Shown here one piece after another: positions 49,174-56,707 of a stretch of DNA of 56,707 bases. Each line of letters starts with the position of its first letter. The stretch's first letter is position 1. The stretch spans positions 1 to 56,707 of the forward strand of contig CAJUES010000021.1 of assembly GCA_910585765.1 (NCBI GenBank). The letters run 5' to 3'. The translations under genes were made by a program, and so were the position numbers. Under the pieces are notes generated by a model. The model saw only the letters and a program-made list of their open reading frames with translations, ran no database searches and was not told where the DNA came from. The DNA is from an uncultured Lachnospiraceae bacterium. Its GTDB lineage: Bacteria > Bacillota > Clostridia > Lachnospirales > Lachnospiraceae.

Positions 49174-51111
49174 ATGGATAACAAGAAAAAGAAGAGAAAC
49201 TGGACGAGAAATGATCAAAATCCGAATACATATACTGAAGTGCTGAATACAAAAGAGGAAAAGAGAGAAAACAATACAGAAAACGGTCAATCGGAACAAG
49301 CGGAGAAGAGAGCGGAAGTTAACCAAAAGCGCAATGGTCAACCGGCACAGAGGGAAAAGGAGAAGAGCGCAGCGGGAAAAAATGCGAAAGTGCAGCAGGA
49401 GAAAAGGTCGGATGCTTCGAAACCGGCTGCATCCCGGAAAAATGAGAAGGCAGCTGACAGCAGCGTGAAGCCCGACGATCCCAAGGGTGAAAACAACAAG
49501 GGAAATAGCGGCAACAATAATGTTAAAAATATAGAAAGCAGTAAAGCGACACTTCAGAAGGAAGATCCCCCAAAAAGGAATACAACAAAAGAGAATACAA
49601 TTAAACAGAATGCTGTAAAAGAGGATTTATCTAAAGAAAATTCGTCTAAGGATAGTTCGGCAAATGAAAATTTTAAAAATGAAAATTCATTGAATGAAAG
49701 TTCAACAAAAGAAAATTTGCCGAAGGAGACTCCGCTCAAAGAGAGCGCGCCGAAAGAAAGTCAGGCAAAGGAAAGCGCATCGAAAGGGAATCTGCCGAAG
49801 GAGACTGCAACGAGAAAGAATGCATCCAAAGAGGATTTGCATAATTTTCATAGAGAGCATGTCAAGGGAGAAAGACGACCCGGATCTGTCGGCAAAAGGA
49901 CTGTGACGGAGACTTCGCCGGAACAGATCAAGGGACTCGCTGTGAACGCCGCGAAGGTCCTGCTGCCAGTTGCGGCGTGTGCGATCATCATTGCTGTGGT
50001 GATTTCGCACATTGGTTCCCGGAAGACTCAGACAGTAGACACATCCCTGAATGCGGAGGGGCAATTGGACACGGCTGTAGCGGTCACGCTGAGCGATGAG
50101 CCGTTGGCAGAGAATGCGCACACCAATGTCAATGAACTGATGCAGACGTTCTGCGCTGCGCTGGCAGACGGTGATATGGATACGGTCAGAACGATTAAGG
50201 ATTCCAATACAGAGCGCGAGATCATCACTTATGAGAAGAAAAGCGAGTTCATTGAAAGATACGATAACATCAAATGTTACACAAAGCCTGGAATGGAAGA
50301 GGATTCTTATTTTGTGTATGTGACATATGAAGTTAAGTTCAAGGATATTGAGACCAAGGCTCCTGGATTGAACGCATTCTATGTTTATACGGCAGAGGAC
50401 GGAAGTCTCAAGATCGATGGTGATACAGAGGAAAATATCAAGGCGGCGTTTAAGCTGGTCACCAATCAGGATGATGTGGTCGATCTGTACAATGAGATCA
50501 ATGTCAGTTATACGGAGGCAACTGCGTCAGACGAGACATTGGATCAGTTTATGGCAGAACTTCCGGTTGCGATCAAGGAATCCGTGGGAGTGGCATTGGC
50601 ACAGCTTGAGACACAGACTGAGGCTGTTGATACGCCACAGACAATGACAGAAGAGACACAGCCGGCGGAGACGGAAACACCGGTCGAAAGTGAGGAGACA
50701 CCCCAGAACCAGGCAGTGAATCAGATCGTGAGGACAACAGATACTGTCAATGTGCGTTCTTCTGACAGTGAGGAGGCCGATAAGATCGGAAAGGCGCAGG
50801 CGGGAATTGAGCTGAGACGGATTGAGGAGAGAGTAAACGGATGGAGTAAGGTCATTTTCGAGGATAGGGAAGCTTATATCAAGAGTGATTACCTCGAAGT
50901 CGTGACATCCGAAGAGACGGTGGAGACATCCGGAACGGTCACAGCAACAACAAATGTCAATGTCAGAAGCGAGGCGAGCCAGGATTCGGACAGGATCGGC
51001 TCTGCACAGTCGGGAACCTCATATAATCTGCTCGAGGATCAGGGCGAATGGTATAAGATCGATTTCAACGGCACGGCGGGTTATGTCAAGGCAGAATTTT
51101 TTACGAGATAA
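49174..51111 (+). CDS. Membrane-anchored protein with two SH3-like domains
   Basis: A 645-residue protein. Residues 1-250 are a hydrophilic low-complexity tail full of Lys, Glu, Asn and Ser, with many short KEN/KES-type repeats (for example KENLPKETPLKESAPKES). One membrane segment (about 254-280) follows. The outer part has a domain (about 310-410, NELMQTFCAALADGDMD) that looks NTF2-like, a Thr/Glu linker, and two bacterial SH3 domains (about 520-576 and 590-645), each with the NVRS...KIG/RIG pattern. SH3b domains bind peptidoglycan. The repeat tail should be cytoplasmic. Role unknown, probably at the cell wall. Confidence 0.85.
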   Translation: MDNKKKKRNWTRNDQNPNTYTEVLNTKEEKRENNTENGQSEQAEKRAEVNQKRNGQPAQREKEKSAAGKNAKVQQEKRSDASKPAASRKNEKAADSSVKPDDPKGENNKGNSGNNNVKNIESSKATLQKEDPPKRNTTKENTIKQNAVKEDLSKENSSKDSSANENFKNENSLNESSTKENLPKETPLKESAPKESQAKESASKGNLPKETATRKNASKEDLHNFHREHVKGERRPGSVGKRTVTETSPEQIKGLAVNAAKVLLPVAACAIIIAVVISHIGSRKTQTVDTSLNAEGQLDTAVAVTLSDEPLAENAHTNVNELMQTFCAALADGDMDTVRTIKDSNTEREIITYEKKSEFIERYDNIKCYTKPGMEEDSYFVYVTYEVKFKDIETKAPGLNAFYVYTAEDGSLKIDGDTEENIKAAFKLVTNQDDVVDLYNEINVSYTEATASDETLDQFMAELPVAIKESVGVALAQLETQTEAVDTPQTMTEETQPAETETPVESEETPQNQAVNQIVRTTDTVNVRSSDSEEADKIGKAQAGIELRRIEERVNGWSKVIFEDREAYIKSDYLEVVTSEETVETSGTVTATTNVNVRSEASQDSDRIGSAQSGTSYNLLEDQGEWYKIDFNGTAGYVKAEFFTR

Positions 51112-51124
51112 TCGTCTGTTTGGC

Positions 51125-51154
51125 TTGAAAATGTATACATATATCGTCTATAAT
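51125..51154 (+). promoter_or_regulatory. Promoter-like sequence before a terminator
   Basis: TTGAAA, an 18-bp spacer and a perfect TATAAT, with a strong hairpin only about 25 bp later. Any transcript would be under 60 nt unless the hairpin is read through. The region is AT-rich, so a chance match is possible. Confidence 0.4.
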
Positions 51155-51176
51155 AGAATCGTGTAATACATGTAAA

Positions 51177-51201
51177 CCCATGCAGCATCATGCTGCATGG
51201 G
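51177..51201. terminator. Strong hairpin terminator after the SH3-protein gene
   Basis: CCCATGCAGCAT and ATGCTGCATGGG form a perfect 12-bp inverted repeat around one C, followed by CTTTCATT. It ends the SH3-protein transcript. Confidence 0.75.
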
Positions 51202-51355
51202 CTTTCATTATAGTTGATATGACGGGAAAGAACACGGACTATGCCGATGTTTTGGATGTGGTTGCAGCCGGCATCGGGGGATGTTAGTCAGAGGTTTTCA
51301 CACGATAGGATTTCTGATGATAAAAGAGTGAGATACGAAAGGTATGGTATGAGGT

Positions 51356-52423
51356 ATGTTTAAACAAAAGCGTGTCGGTATCATGGGAACCGGAAACATA
51401 GCAGGAGTTATGGTGGGCACGATCAAAAAAATGAAAAATGTGAAGTGTCACGGTGTGGCATCTAGGAGTGAGGAGAGGGCACAGGAATTTGCAAACGAAT
51501 ACGGCATCAAGGTAGCCTATACGTCCTACGAGGAAATGCTGCTCGATGACAAGATCGATCTGATCTATATTGCTACACCGCACTCGGAGCACTATGCCAA
51601 TATGAAGCTCTGTATAGAGAATGGCAAAAATGTACTGTGCGAAAAGGCTTTTACGGCAAATGCAAAGCAGGCTGAGGAGATACTGGCGCTGGCAAAAGAG
51701 AAAGGTGTGTTCGTGGCAGAGGCGATGTGGGTGCGATATATGCCGATGCTGACCACGATCAAGGGAATCCTGAACTCGGGAATCATCGGAGAACCAGCAA
51801 TGCTCACGGCAAATCTCAGCTACCCAATATCCGGTAAGAGGAGACTGACAGACCCGGCGCTTGCGGGGGGGACATTGCTTGACCTTGGTGTGTATACCCT
51901 GAATTTTGCGGCTATGATGTTCGGCAAGGATATCGAGAAAATGGAGTCCACCTGCACATACACGGAAACCGGGGTAGACGCATCGGAGAGCATTACGATC
52001 ACATACAAAGACGGCAGAATGGCAGTGCTGAACGGTACAATGAACGGCGTGAGTGACAGGAGAGGCGTGATATATGGTCCGAAAGGATATATCGCAATAG
52101 AAAATATCAACAATTTTGAATCGGTCACAGTGTATGATGCCGGTTATAAGGCAGTGAAAACGGTGAAGGCGCCGAAGCAGATAACGGGTTATGAATACGA
52201 AGTGTACGCCTGCATGGAAGCGATCGAGAAGGGGGAGAAGGAGTGCTGGGAGATGCCGCACGATGAGATCCTGCGCATCATGCAGCAGATGGACGGGCTG
52301 CGTGCGCAGTGGGGAGTCGTTTTCCCTTTTGAGAAGGAGGATGCAGAGCCGAAAGAGAAGATAGAGATTTTGACAGGAGAGGTAGAAGATACGATCTTAG
52401 AGGACACGGATATACAGGCATAG
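51356..52423 (+). CDS. Gfo/Idh/MocA-family oxidoreductase
   Basis: A 355-residue NAD(P)-dependent oxidoreductase. The Rossmann loop is GTGNIAG (near residues 11-17) and the catalytic lysine lies in CEKAFTANAKQA, where many family members have EKP. The C-terminal half is the substrate-binding beta-sheet domain. The family oxidises or reduces sugars, inositols or related polyols; this sequence most resembles the dihydrodiol-dehydrogenase-like branch. An acidic tail of about 25 residues (ILTGEVEDTILEDTDI) ends it. It stands alone after a terminator. Confidence 0.88.
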   Translation: MFKQKRVGIMGTGNIAGVMVGTIKKMKNVKCHGVASRSEERAQEFANEYGIKVAYTSYEEMLLDDKIDLIYIATPHSEHYANMKLCIENGKNVLCEKAFTANAKQAEEILALAKEKGVFVAEAMWVRYMPMLTTIKGILNSGIIGEPAMLTANLSYPISGKRRLTDPALAGGTLLDLGVYTLNFAAMMFGKDIEKMESTCTYTETGVDASESITITYKDGRMAVLNGTMNGVSDRRGVIYGPKGYIAIENINNFESVTVYDAGYKAVKTVKAPKQITGYEYEVYACMEAIEKGEKECWEMPHDEILRIMQQMDGLRAQWGVVFPFEKEDAEPKEKIEILTGEVEDTILEDTDIQA

Positions 52424-52502
52424 ACTGCTAAAATATGGGAATACTATAGCTATCGATCATTACATTGATCAGAGTCAGAAGATCATATTGGAGGAGATAG
52501 CT

Positions 52503-52934
52503 ATGAAAAAAGACGATCGGGAAATTTTGAAGGAGATCCAGAAAAACACCGACATGGCGATTCGTGCGATCGACACCATTTCAGAAAAGGTTCATGATGA
52601 CGAATTGCGGCAGGAACTTTCCAAGGAGAAGCTCTTGTATTCTGTGATACAGAACAAGGCGACCGACAGACTGCAGAGTGAGCGGACGGAGGGATATCAT
52701 GGCAGTACCGTACAGGAGCTGCTGTTGAAAGGCGGCATTCAGATGAATACACTCATGAACTGCAGTACCAGTAAGATCGCAGAGCTCATGATCCAGGGCA
52801 GCAACAGAGGGATCACAAGTATGTGGAAATCCATCAATCATCACCAGAATTCGGGGAGCACTTCGATGGAAATAGCGAGGGAACTGGTAGATTTTGAGGA
52901 AAAATCGATCGGAAGGCTGAAAAAATTTCTGTGA
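52503..52934 (+). CDS. Small helical protein of unknown function
   Basis: About 143 residues from ATG 52503, which follows TTGGAGGAG; an in-frame ATG at 52488 sits before that site and is not the start. The protein looks like a four-helix bundle: a charged N-terminal helix, a Ser/Glu/Lys helix, a middle part with TVQELLLKGGIQMNTLM, and a last helix with EIARELVDFEEKSIGRLKKFL. There is no membrane segment. Function is not known. Its end is close to the rluF start. Confidence 0.65.
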   Translation: MKKDDREILKEIQKNTDMAIRAIDTISEKVHDDELRQELSKEKLLYSVIQNKATDRLQSERTEGYHGSTVQELLLKGGIQMNTLMNCSTSKIAELMIQGSNRGITSMWKSINHHQNSGSTSMEIARELVDFEEKSIGRLKKFL

Positions 52935-52966
52935 GGCGGTTTTGTGGAGAAAGAGGAAACAGTGAT

Positions 52967-53683
52967 ATGACCAGATTAAACAAGTACCTGGCAGAATGTG
53001 GTGTATGCTCGAGACGCGAAGCGGATAAACTGATCGATCAGGGCAGGGTGAGCGTGAATGGTCAGAAGGCTGTAAGCGGCGGGCAGGTAAACAATAGGGA
53101 TCGCGTCGAAGTGAATGGCAGACTGGTGAAACCAGTTTCTGCCACTGTTGTTCTGGCATACAATAAACCGATCGGAGTCACCTGCACAGAAAAGGACCGG
53201 TTTGCTGAAAAGACGATTGTGGAGGCGGTAAGATACCCCGTAAGGCTGACCTATGCGGGGCGCCTTGACAAGGATTCAGACGGGCTGATCATACTGACAA
53301 ATGACGGGGAACTGATACAGCGCATGATGCGGGGGGCAAACCGACATGAAAAGGAATATGTTGTCAAGGTGGACAGGGAATGCACAGAGGATTTTCTGGT
53401 GAAAATGTCCCAGGGCGTTTATTTAAAAGAACTCAATGAGACGACGCGCCCATGTGCTGTGGAGTATATCGGCAAATACACGTTCCGGATCACCCTGACA
53501 CAGGGACTTAACAGACAGATCAGACGGATGTGCGGACATTTTGGCTACAAGGTAAAATCCCTGACACGGGTCCGCGTGATGAACATTGAACTAGCTGGAC
53601 TGAAAAGCGGGACATATCGGGAAGTGAGAGGGGATGAGCTCGCAAAACTCTATCGTATGTGCGGTATGTCAGAGAAAAGGTAA
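52967..53683 (+). CDS. rluF: 23S rRNA pseudouridine synthase, RluF-like
   Basis: About 238 residues from ATG 52967. An N-terminal S4 RNA-binding domain (LNKYLAECGVCSRREADKLIDQGRVSVNG) precedes the RsuA/RluB-type catalytic domain with the active-site Asp in GRLDKDSDGLIILTNDG. Towards the C-terminus QGLNRQIRRMCGHFGYKV matches the RluF pattern. It isomerises a uridine in 23S rRNA. An in-frame GTG at 52931 overlaps the previous gene and would add residues the family lacks. Confidence 0.9.
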   Translation: MTRLNKYLAECGVCSRREADKLIDQGRVSVNGQKAVSGGQVNNRDRVEVNGRLVKPVSATVVLAYNKPIGVTCTEKDRFAEKTIVEAVRYPVRLTYAGRLDKDSDGLIILTNDGELIQRMMRGANRHEKEYVVKVDRECTEDFLVKMSQGVYLKELNETTRPCAVEYIGKYTFRITLTQGLNRQIRRMCGHFGYKVKSLTRVRVMNIELAGLKSGTYREVRGDELAKLYRMCGMSEKR

Positions 53684-53709
53684 GGAACTGAGGGTATATG
53701 GAGGAGACT

Positions 53710-55686
53710 ATGGCAGCAAACAGCGAAAAATCACATAGAATGAGGACGCTCGTGGAGAGGCTGAGGGAGGCTTCCAGGGCGTATTACGCACAGGACAAGG
53801 AGATCATGAGCAATTTTGAGTATGACAAATTGTACGATGAATTGGCAGAACTCGAGCGTGAAACGGGAATGGTGCTGACAGGGAGTCCTACGATCAATGT
53901 CGGCTACGAGGCGGTCGACGAGCTGCCGAAAGAGGCGCATGAAAGTCCGATGCTGTCACTTGACAAGACCAAGGAACGCGAGGAGCTTGCGGACTGGCTC
54001 GGAGACAAAGAGGGGCTGCTGAGCTGGAAGCTTGACGGACTGACGATCGTGCTGACCTATCAGAACGGAGAACTGTTGAAAGCGGTCACGCGCGGAAACG
54101 GAACAGTGGGCGAGGTGATCACGAACAATGCAAAGGTATTCAGAAATATTCCACTGCGCATCAAATATCAGGGCGAAATGATACTCAGGGGTGAGGCGGT
54201 CATCACGTATCAGGATTTTGAGGAGATCAACAGTCATATTGAGGATGCGGATGCGAAGTACAAAAACCCGCGGAATCTCTGTTCCGGTTCTGTCAGACAG
54301 CTCAACAATCAGATCACAGCGGAGCGAAACGTGCGGTTTTATGCTTTTGCGCTGGTGAAAGCCGACGGTGTTGACTTTGAGAATTCAAGGGAGAAACAGA
54401 ATGAATTTCTGCAGGACCAGGGATTTGATGTGGTGCAATACAGGAGAGTAGATGCCGGGAGCATCGTAGATGCAGTGGCAGAGTACGAGGCGCGCGTACA
54501 GACTTATGAAGTGCCGTCGGACGGGCTTGTGCTGACCTACGATGATATCGCGTATGGCCGTTCTCTGGGACGGACGGCAAAGTTTCCGCGGGATTCCATT
54601 GCATTTAAGTGGGCGGATGAGATGCGGGAAACAACACTGCGGGAGATCGAGTGGAGTGCGAGCCGCACCGGGCTGATCAATCCTGTCGCGATCTTTGAGC
54701 CTGTGGAGCTGGAGGGAACGACAGTGAGCAGGGCATCCGTCCATAACATCAGTATACTGAAAGGCTTGAAGCTGGGTATCGGCGACAAGATCACTGTGTA
54801 CAAGGCGAATATGATCATTCCGCAGATCGCAGAAAACCTTACGTGCAGTGATAACCTTGAGATACCGGAGACCTGCCCGGTCTGCGGCGGGAAGACAGAA
54901 CTGCGTGCAGTCAATGAAGTGCAGTCGCTATATTGTACCAATCCGGACTGTGATGCCAAGAAAATCAAGTCGTTTACATTGTTTGTCAGCCGTGATGCCA
55001 TGAATATTGACGGATTGTCGGAGGCTACACTGGAGAAGTTTATCGGGAAAGGCTTTTTACACCAGTATCAGGACATATTCCACCTTGACCGATACAGGGC
55101 AGAGATCGTGGAGATGGAAGGCTTTGGGGAGAGATCGTACAAAAAGCTCACGGACGGAATCGAGAAGGCAAGGGATGTGGAGCTGCCAAACCTGATATAC
55201 AGTCTCGGCATTGCCAATATAGGACTTGCAAATGCGAAAGTCATCTGCAGATATTATCGATACGACATCGATACCTTGCGCCATGCGACAGTCGAAGAGC
55301 TCAGCGAGATCGACGGGATCGGGGAAGTGATCGCAAAAGCTTTTGTAGACTATTTCTCTGATAAGAAGAGCAATGAGGAGTTCGATAATCTCTTAAAAGA
55401 AGTCCGGATCATCAGGGAGGAGATCGATACAGAGGGACAGACGCTTGAGGGAAAGACGTTTGTGGTGACAGGCAGTCTGAACCATTTTGAGAGCAGAAAC
55501 GCATTGAAGGATCTGATCGAGAAAAAGGGCGGAAAAGTAGCTGGAAGCGTGTCCGCCAAGACAGTCTGCCTGATTAACAATGACGCCGCATCAAATTCTT
55601 CCAAGAATAAGAAGGCAAAAGAACTGGATGTCCCAATCCTCACAGAGGAGCAGTTTATGACAGAATATCTGGGGATGGAGCTATAA
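53710..55686 (+). CDS. ligA: NAD-dependent DNA ligase LigA
   Basis: About 658 residues. The adenylated lysine is Lys107 in LSWKLDGLTIV; the motif differs from the common KIDG. An OB fold, a four-Cys zinc finger (CPVC, then CTNPDC), a helix-hairpin-helix region and a C-terminal BRCT domain (GKTFVVTGSLNHF) follow in the usual order. It seals nicks in replication and repair. The ATG at 53710 is preceded by GGAGGA 5 nt upstream; the ATG at 53698 contains that same site downstream of it. It lies 26 bp after rluF. Confidence 0.92.
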   Translation: MAANSEKSHRMRTLVERLREASRAYYAQDKEIMSNFEYDKLYDELAELERETGMVLTGSPTINVGYEAVDELPKEAHESPMLSLDKTKEREELADWLGDKEGLLSWKLDGLTIVLTYQNGELLKAVTRGNGTVGEVITNNAKVFRNIPLRIKYQGEMILRGEAVITYQDFEEINSHIEDADAKYKNPRNLCSGSVRQLNNQITAERNVRFYAFALVKADGVDFENSREKQNEFLQDQGFDVVQYRRVDAGSIVDAVAEYEARVQTYEVPSDGLVLTYDDIAYGRSLGRTAKFPRDSIAFKWADEMRETTLREIEWSASRTGLINPVAIFEPVELEGTTVSRASVHNISILKGLKLGIGDKITVYKANMIIPQIAENLTCSDNLEIPETCPVCGGKTELRAVNEVQSLYCTNPDCDAKKIKSFTLFVSRDAMNIDGLSEATLEKFIGKGFLHQYQDIFHLDRYRAEIVEMEGFGERSYKKLTDGIEKARDVELPNLIYSLGIANIGLANAKVICRYYRYDIDTLRHATVEELSEIDGIGEVIAKAFVDYFSDKKSNEEFDNLLKEVRIIREEIDTEGQTLEGKTFVVTGSLNHFESRNALKDLIEKKGGKVAGSVSAKTVCLINNDAASNSSKNKKAKELDVPILTEEQFMTEYLGMEL

Positions 55687-55713
55687 AAAATAAACAGACA
55701 GGAGTGTGGAAAC

Positions 55714-56619
55714 ATGCCTATTAAAGTACAAAGCGACTTGCCGGCGAAGGAGATACTGGAGAACGAGAATATATTTGTGATGGATGAGAACCGTGCGCTG
55801 CATCAGGATATCAGGCCATTGCAGGTCTGCATCCTCAATCTGATGCCAGTGAAACAGGACACGGAGCTGCAGCTTCTGCGCGCATTGTCCAACACGCCGC
55901 TGCAGGTCGATGTCACTTTTCTGATGGTGGCGAGCCATGTGTCGCTCAACACATCGGCAAATCATCTGAATCGTTTTTATTCAACATTTGAACAGATCAA
56001 GGATAACCGTTTTGACGGACTGATCATCACCGGTGCGCCTGTGGAGGATATCGCCTTTGAGGAGGTTGATTACTGGCAGGAGGTGTGCGCTATCATGGAC
56101 TGGGCGGAGGAGCATGCGACCTCCACACTGCATATATGCTGGGGAGCGCAGGCTGGATTTTATCATTATTATGGCATTCAGAAGCGCATGCTCTCCGAGA
56201 AGCTTTTTGGGATTTATTCCCACAAGGTGCAGAACAGAAAGGTTCCGTTGGTACGCGGCTTTGACGATCATTTTCTGGCTCCGCACAGCCGCCATACTGA
56301 GACATCAGCAGCCGACATCCATCACTGTGACAAGATCACTGTACTCGCGGAGTCCAGCGAGGCGGGTGTCTTTCTCGCATACGCGGAAAATGGCAGGAAA
56401 GTGTTCGTGAACGGTCATCCGGAGTATGACAGATATACACTTGACGCAGAGTACAAAAGGGATTTGGGAAAAGGATTGCCGATACATATACCGAAAAACT
56501 ATTATCCGGATGACGATCCGTCACAGAAGCCAAACCTGCAATGGCGCGCACACTGCAATAACCTTTATACGAACTGGCTCAATTACTACGTGTACCAGGC
56601 AACGCCGTATGAGTGGTAG
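55714..56619 (+). CDS. metA: Homoserine O-acetyltransferase, MetA family
   Basis: A 301-residue MetA with all catalytic residues: Cys142 in HICWGAQAGFYHYYG, His235 and Glu237 in NGHPEYDR. Residue 111 is Glu (TGAPVEDIAFEE). In studied MetA proteins Glu at this place goes with acetyl-CoA and Gly with succinyl-CoA, so this should make O-acetylhomoserine for methionine synthesis. The ribosome site AGGAGTG precedes the ATG. Nothing recognisable lies between its stop and the end of the window. Confidence 0.93.
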   Translation: MPIKVQSDLPAKEILENENIFVMDENRALHQDIRPLQVCILNLMPVKQDTELQLLRALSNTPLQVDVTFLMVASHVSLNTSANHLNRFYSTFEQIKDNRFDGLIITGAPVEDIAFEEVDYWQEVCAIMDWAEEHATSTLHICWGAQAGFYHYYGIQKRMLSEKLFGIYSHKVQNRKVPLVRGFDDHFLAPHSRHTETSAADIHHCDKITVLAESSEAGVFLAYAENGRKVFVNGHPEYDRYTLDAEYKRDLGKGLPIHIPKNYYPDDDPSQKPNLQWRAHCNNLYTNWLNYYVYQATPYEW

Positions 56620-56707
56620 GAAAATGCTTGAAAATGCTGAAAAATCAAGGATAAAACTAGTACAATGTTTCTTTGATAACCATATACTTTTTTCTTCCAT
56701 TTTTTTA

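Overview
The window looks like chromosomal DNA from a Gram-positive anaerobe of the Lachnospiraceae (Clostridia). This rests on strong AGGAGG-type ribosome binding sites, sigma-A promoters with 17-18 nt spacers, a leucine T-box, GGA-rich intermediate-GC coding, a FocA/NirC-type channel, an aldo/keto reductase with a ferredoxin-like tail, and an Ami-type oligopeptide transporter. Species cannot be fixed from sequence alone. There is no rRNA, CRISPR array, insertion sequence or prophage; the region is core and near-core chromosome with several unusual domain architectures.

Region 1 (1-12.5 kb) is a signalling block. It holds a truncated unknown gene, a divergent secreted SGNH hydrolase, a zinc-ribbon mini-protein, then CheA, a stand-alone Hpt protein, a membrane coiled-coil protein, an OmpR/HisKA two-component pair, a lipoprotein and CheV. 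After a tandem pair of imperfect palindromes come a degenerate sirtuin-like protein and a 705-residue acidic, minisatellite-containing membrane protein. Region 2 (12.5-14.7 kb) holds hisH, hisF and ung.

Region 3 (14.7-25 kb) is a seven-gene oligopeptide transporter operon with a consensus promoter and a structured leader carrying an attenuator-like hairpin. Its parts depart from textbook Opp/Ami: one permease has a large extracytoplasmic insertion, the first ATPase carries an inserted coiled-coil region of about 230 residues, and the second ATPase ends in two membrane segments. A protein that looks like a degenerate ApbE and a signal peptidase I follow. Region 4 (25-35 kb) holds an SDR dehydrogenase divergent from an AraC regulator, a HAD phosphatase, a TrmB-type regulator with a LysA-like decarboxylase, a LacI regulator divergent from a formate/nitrite-type channel, a GreA-family factor and an Uup-type ABC-F ATPase.

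Region 5 (34.5-45.7 kb) holds a MarR regulator with a heterodimeric ABC exporter, a TetR regulator with an aldo/keto reductase, hisS, nth, pspA, and a DUF2156-acetyltransferase fusion. Region 6 (45.7-48.5 kb) is the most striking locus. A leucine T-box leader precedes a single uninterrupted reading frame that joins a complete 2-isopropylmalate synthase (catalytic plus leucine-sensing domain) to a C-terminal AraC-type DNA-binding domain. A perfect palindrome overlaps the poor -35 box of its promoter, which suggests a leucine-sensing enzyme that is also a transcription factor. Region 7 (48.6-56.7 kb) holds tRNA-Arg(CCG), an SH3-domain membrane protein, a Gfo/Idh/MocA oxidoreductase, rluF, ligA and an acetyl-CoA-type metA.
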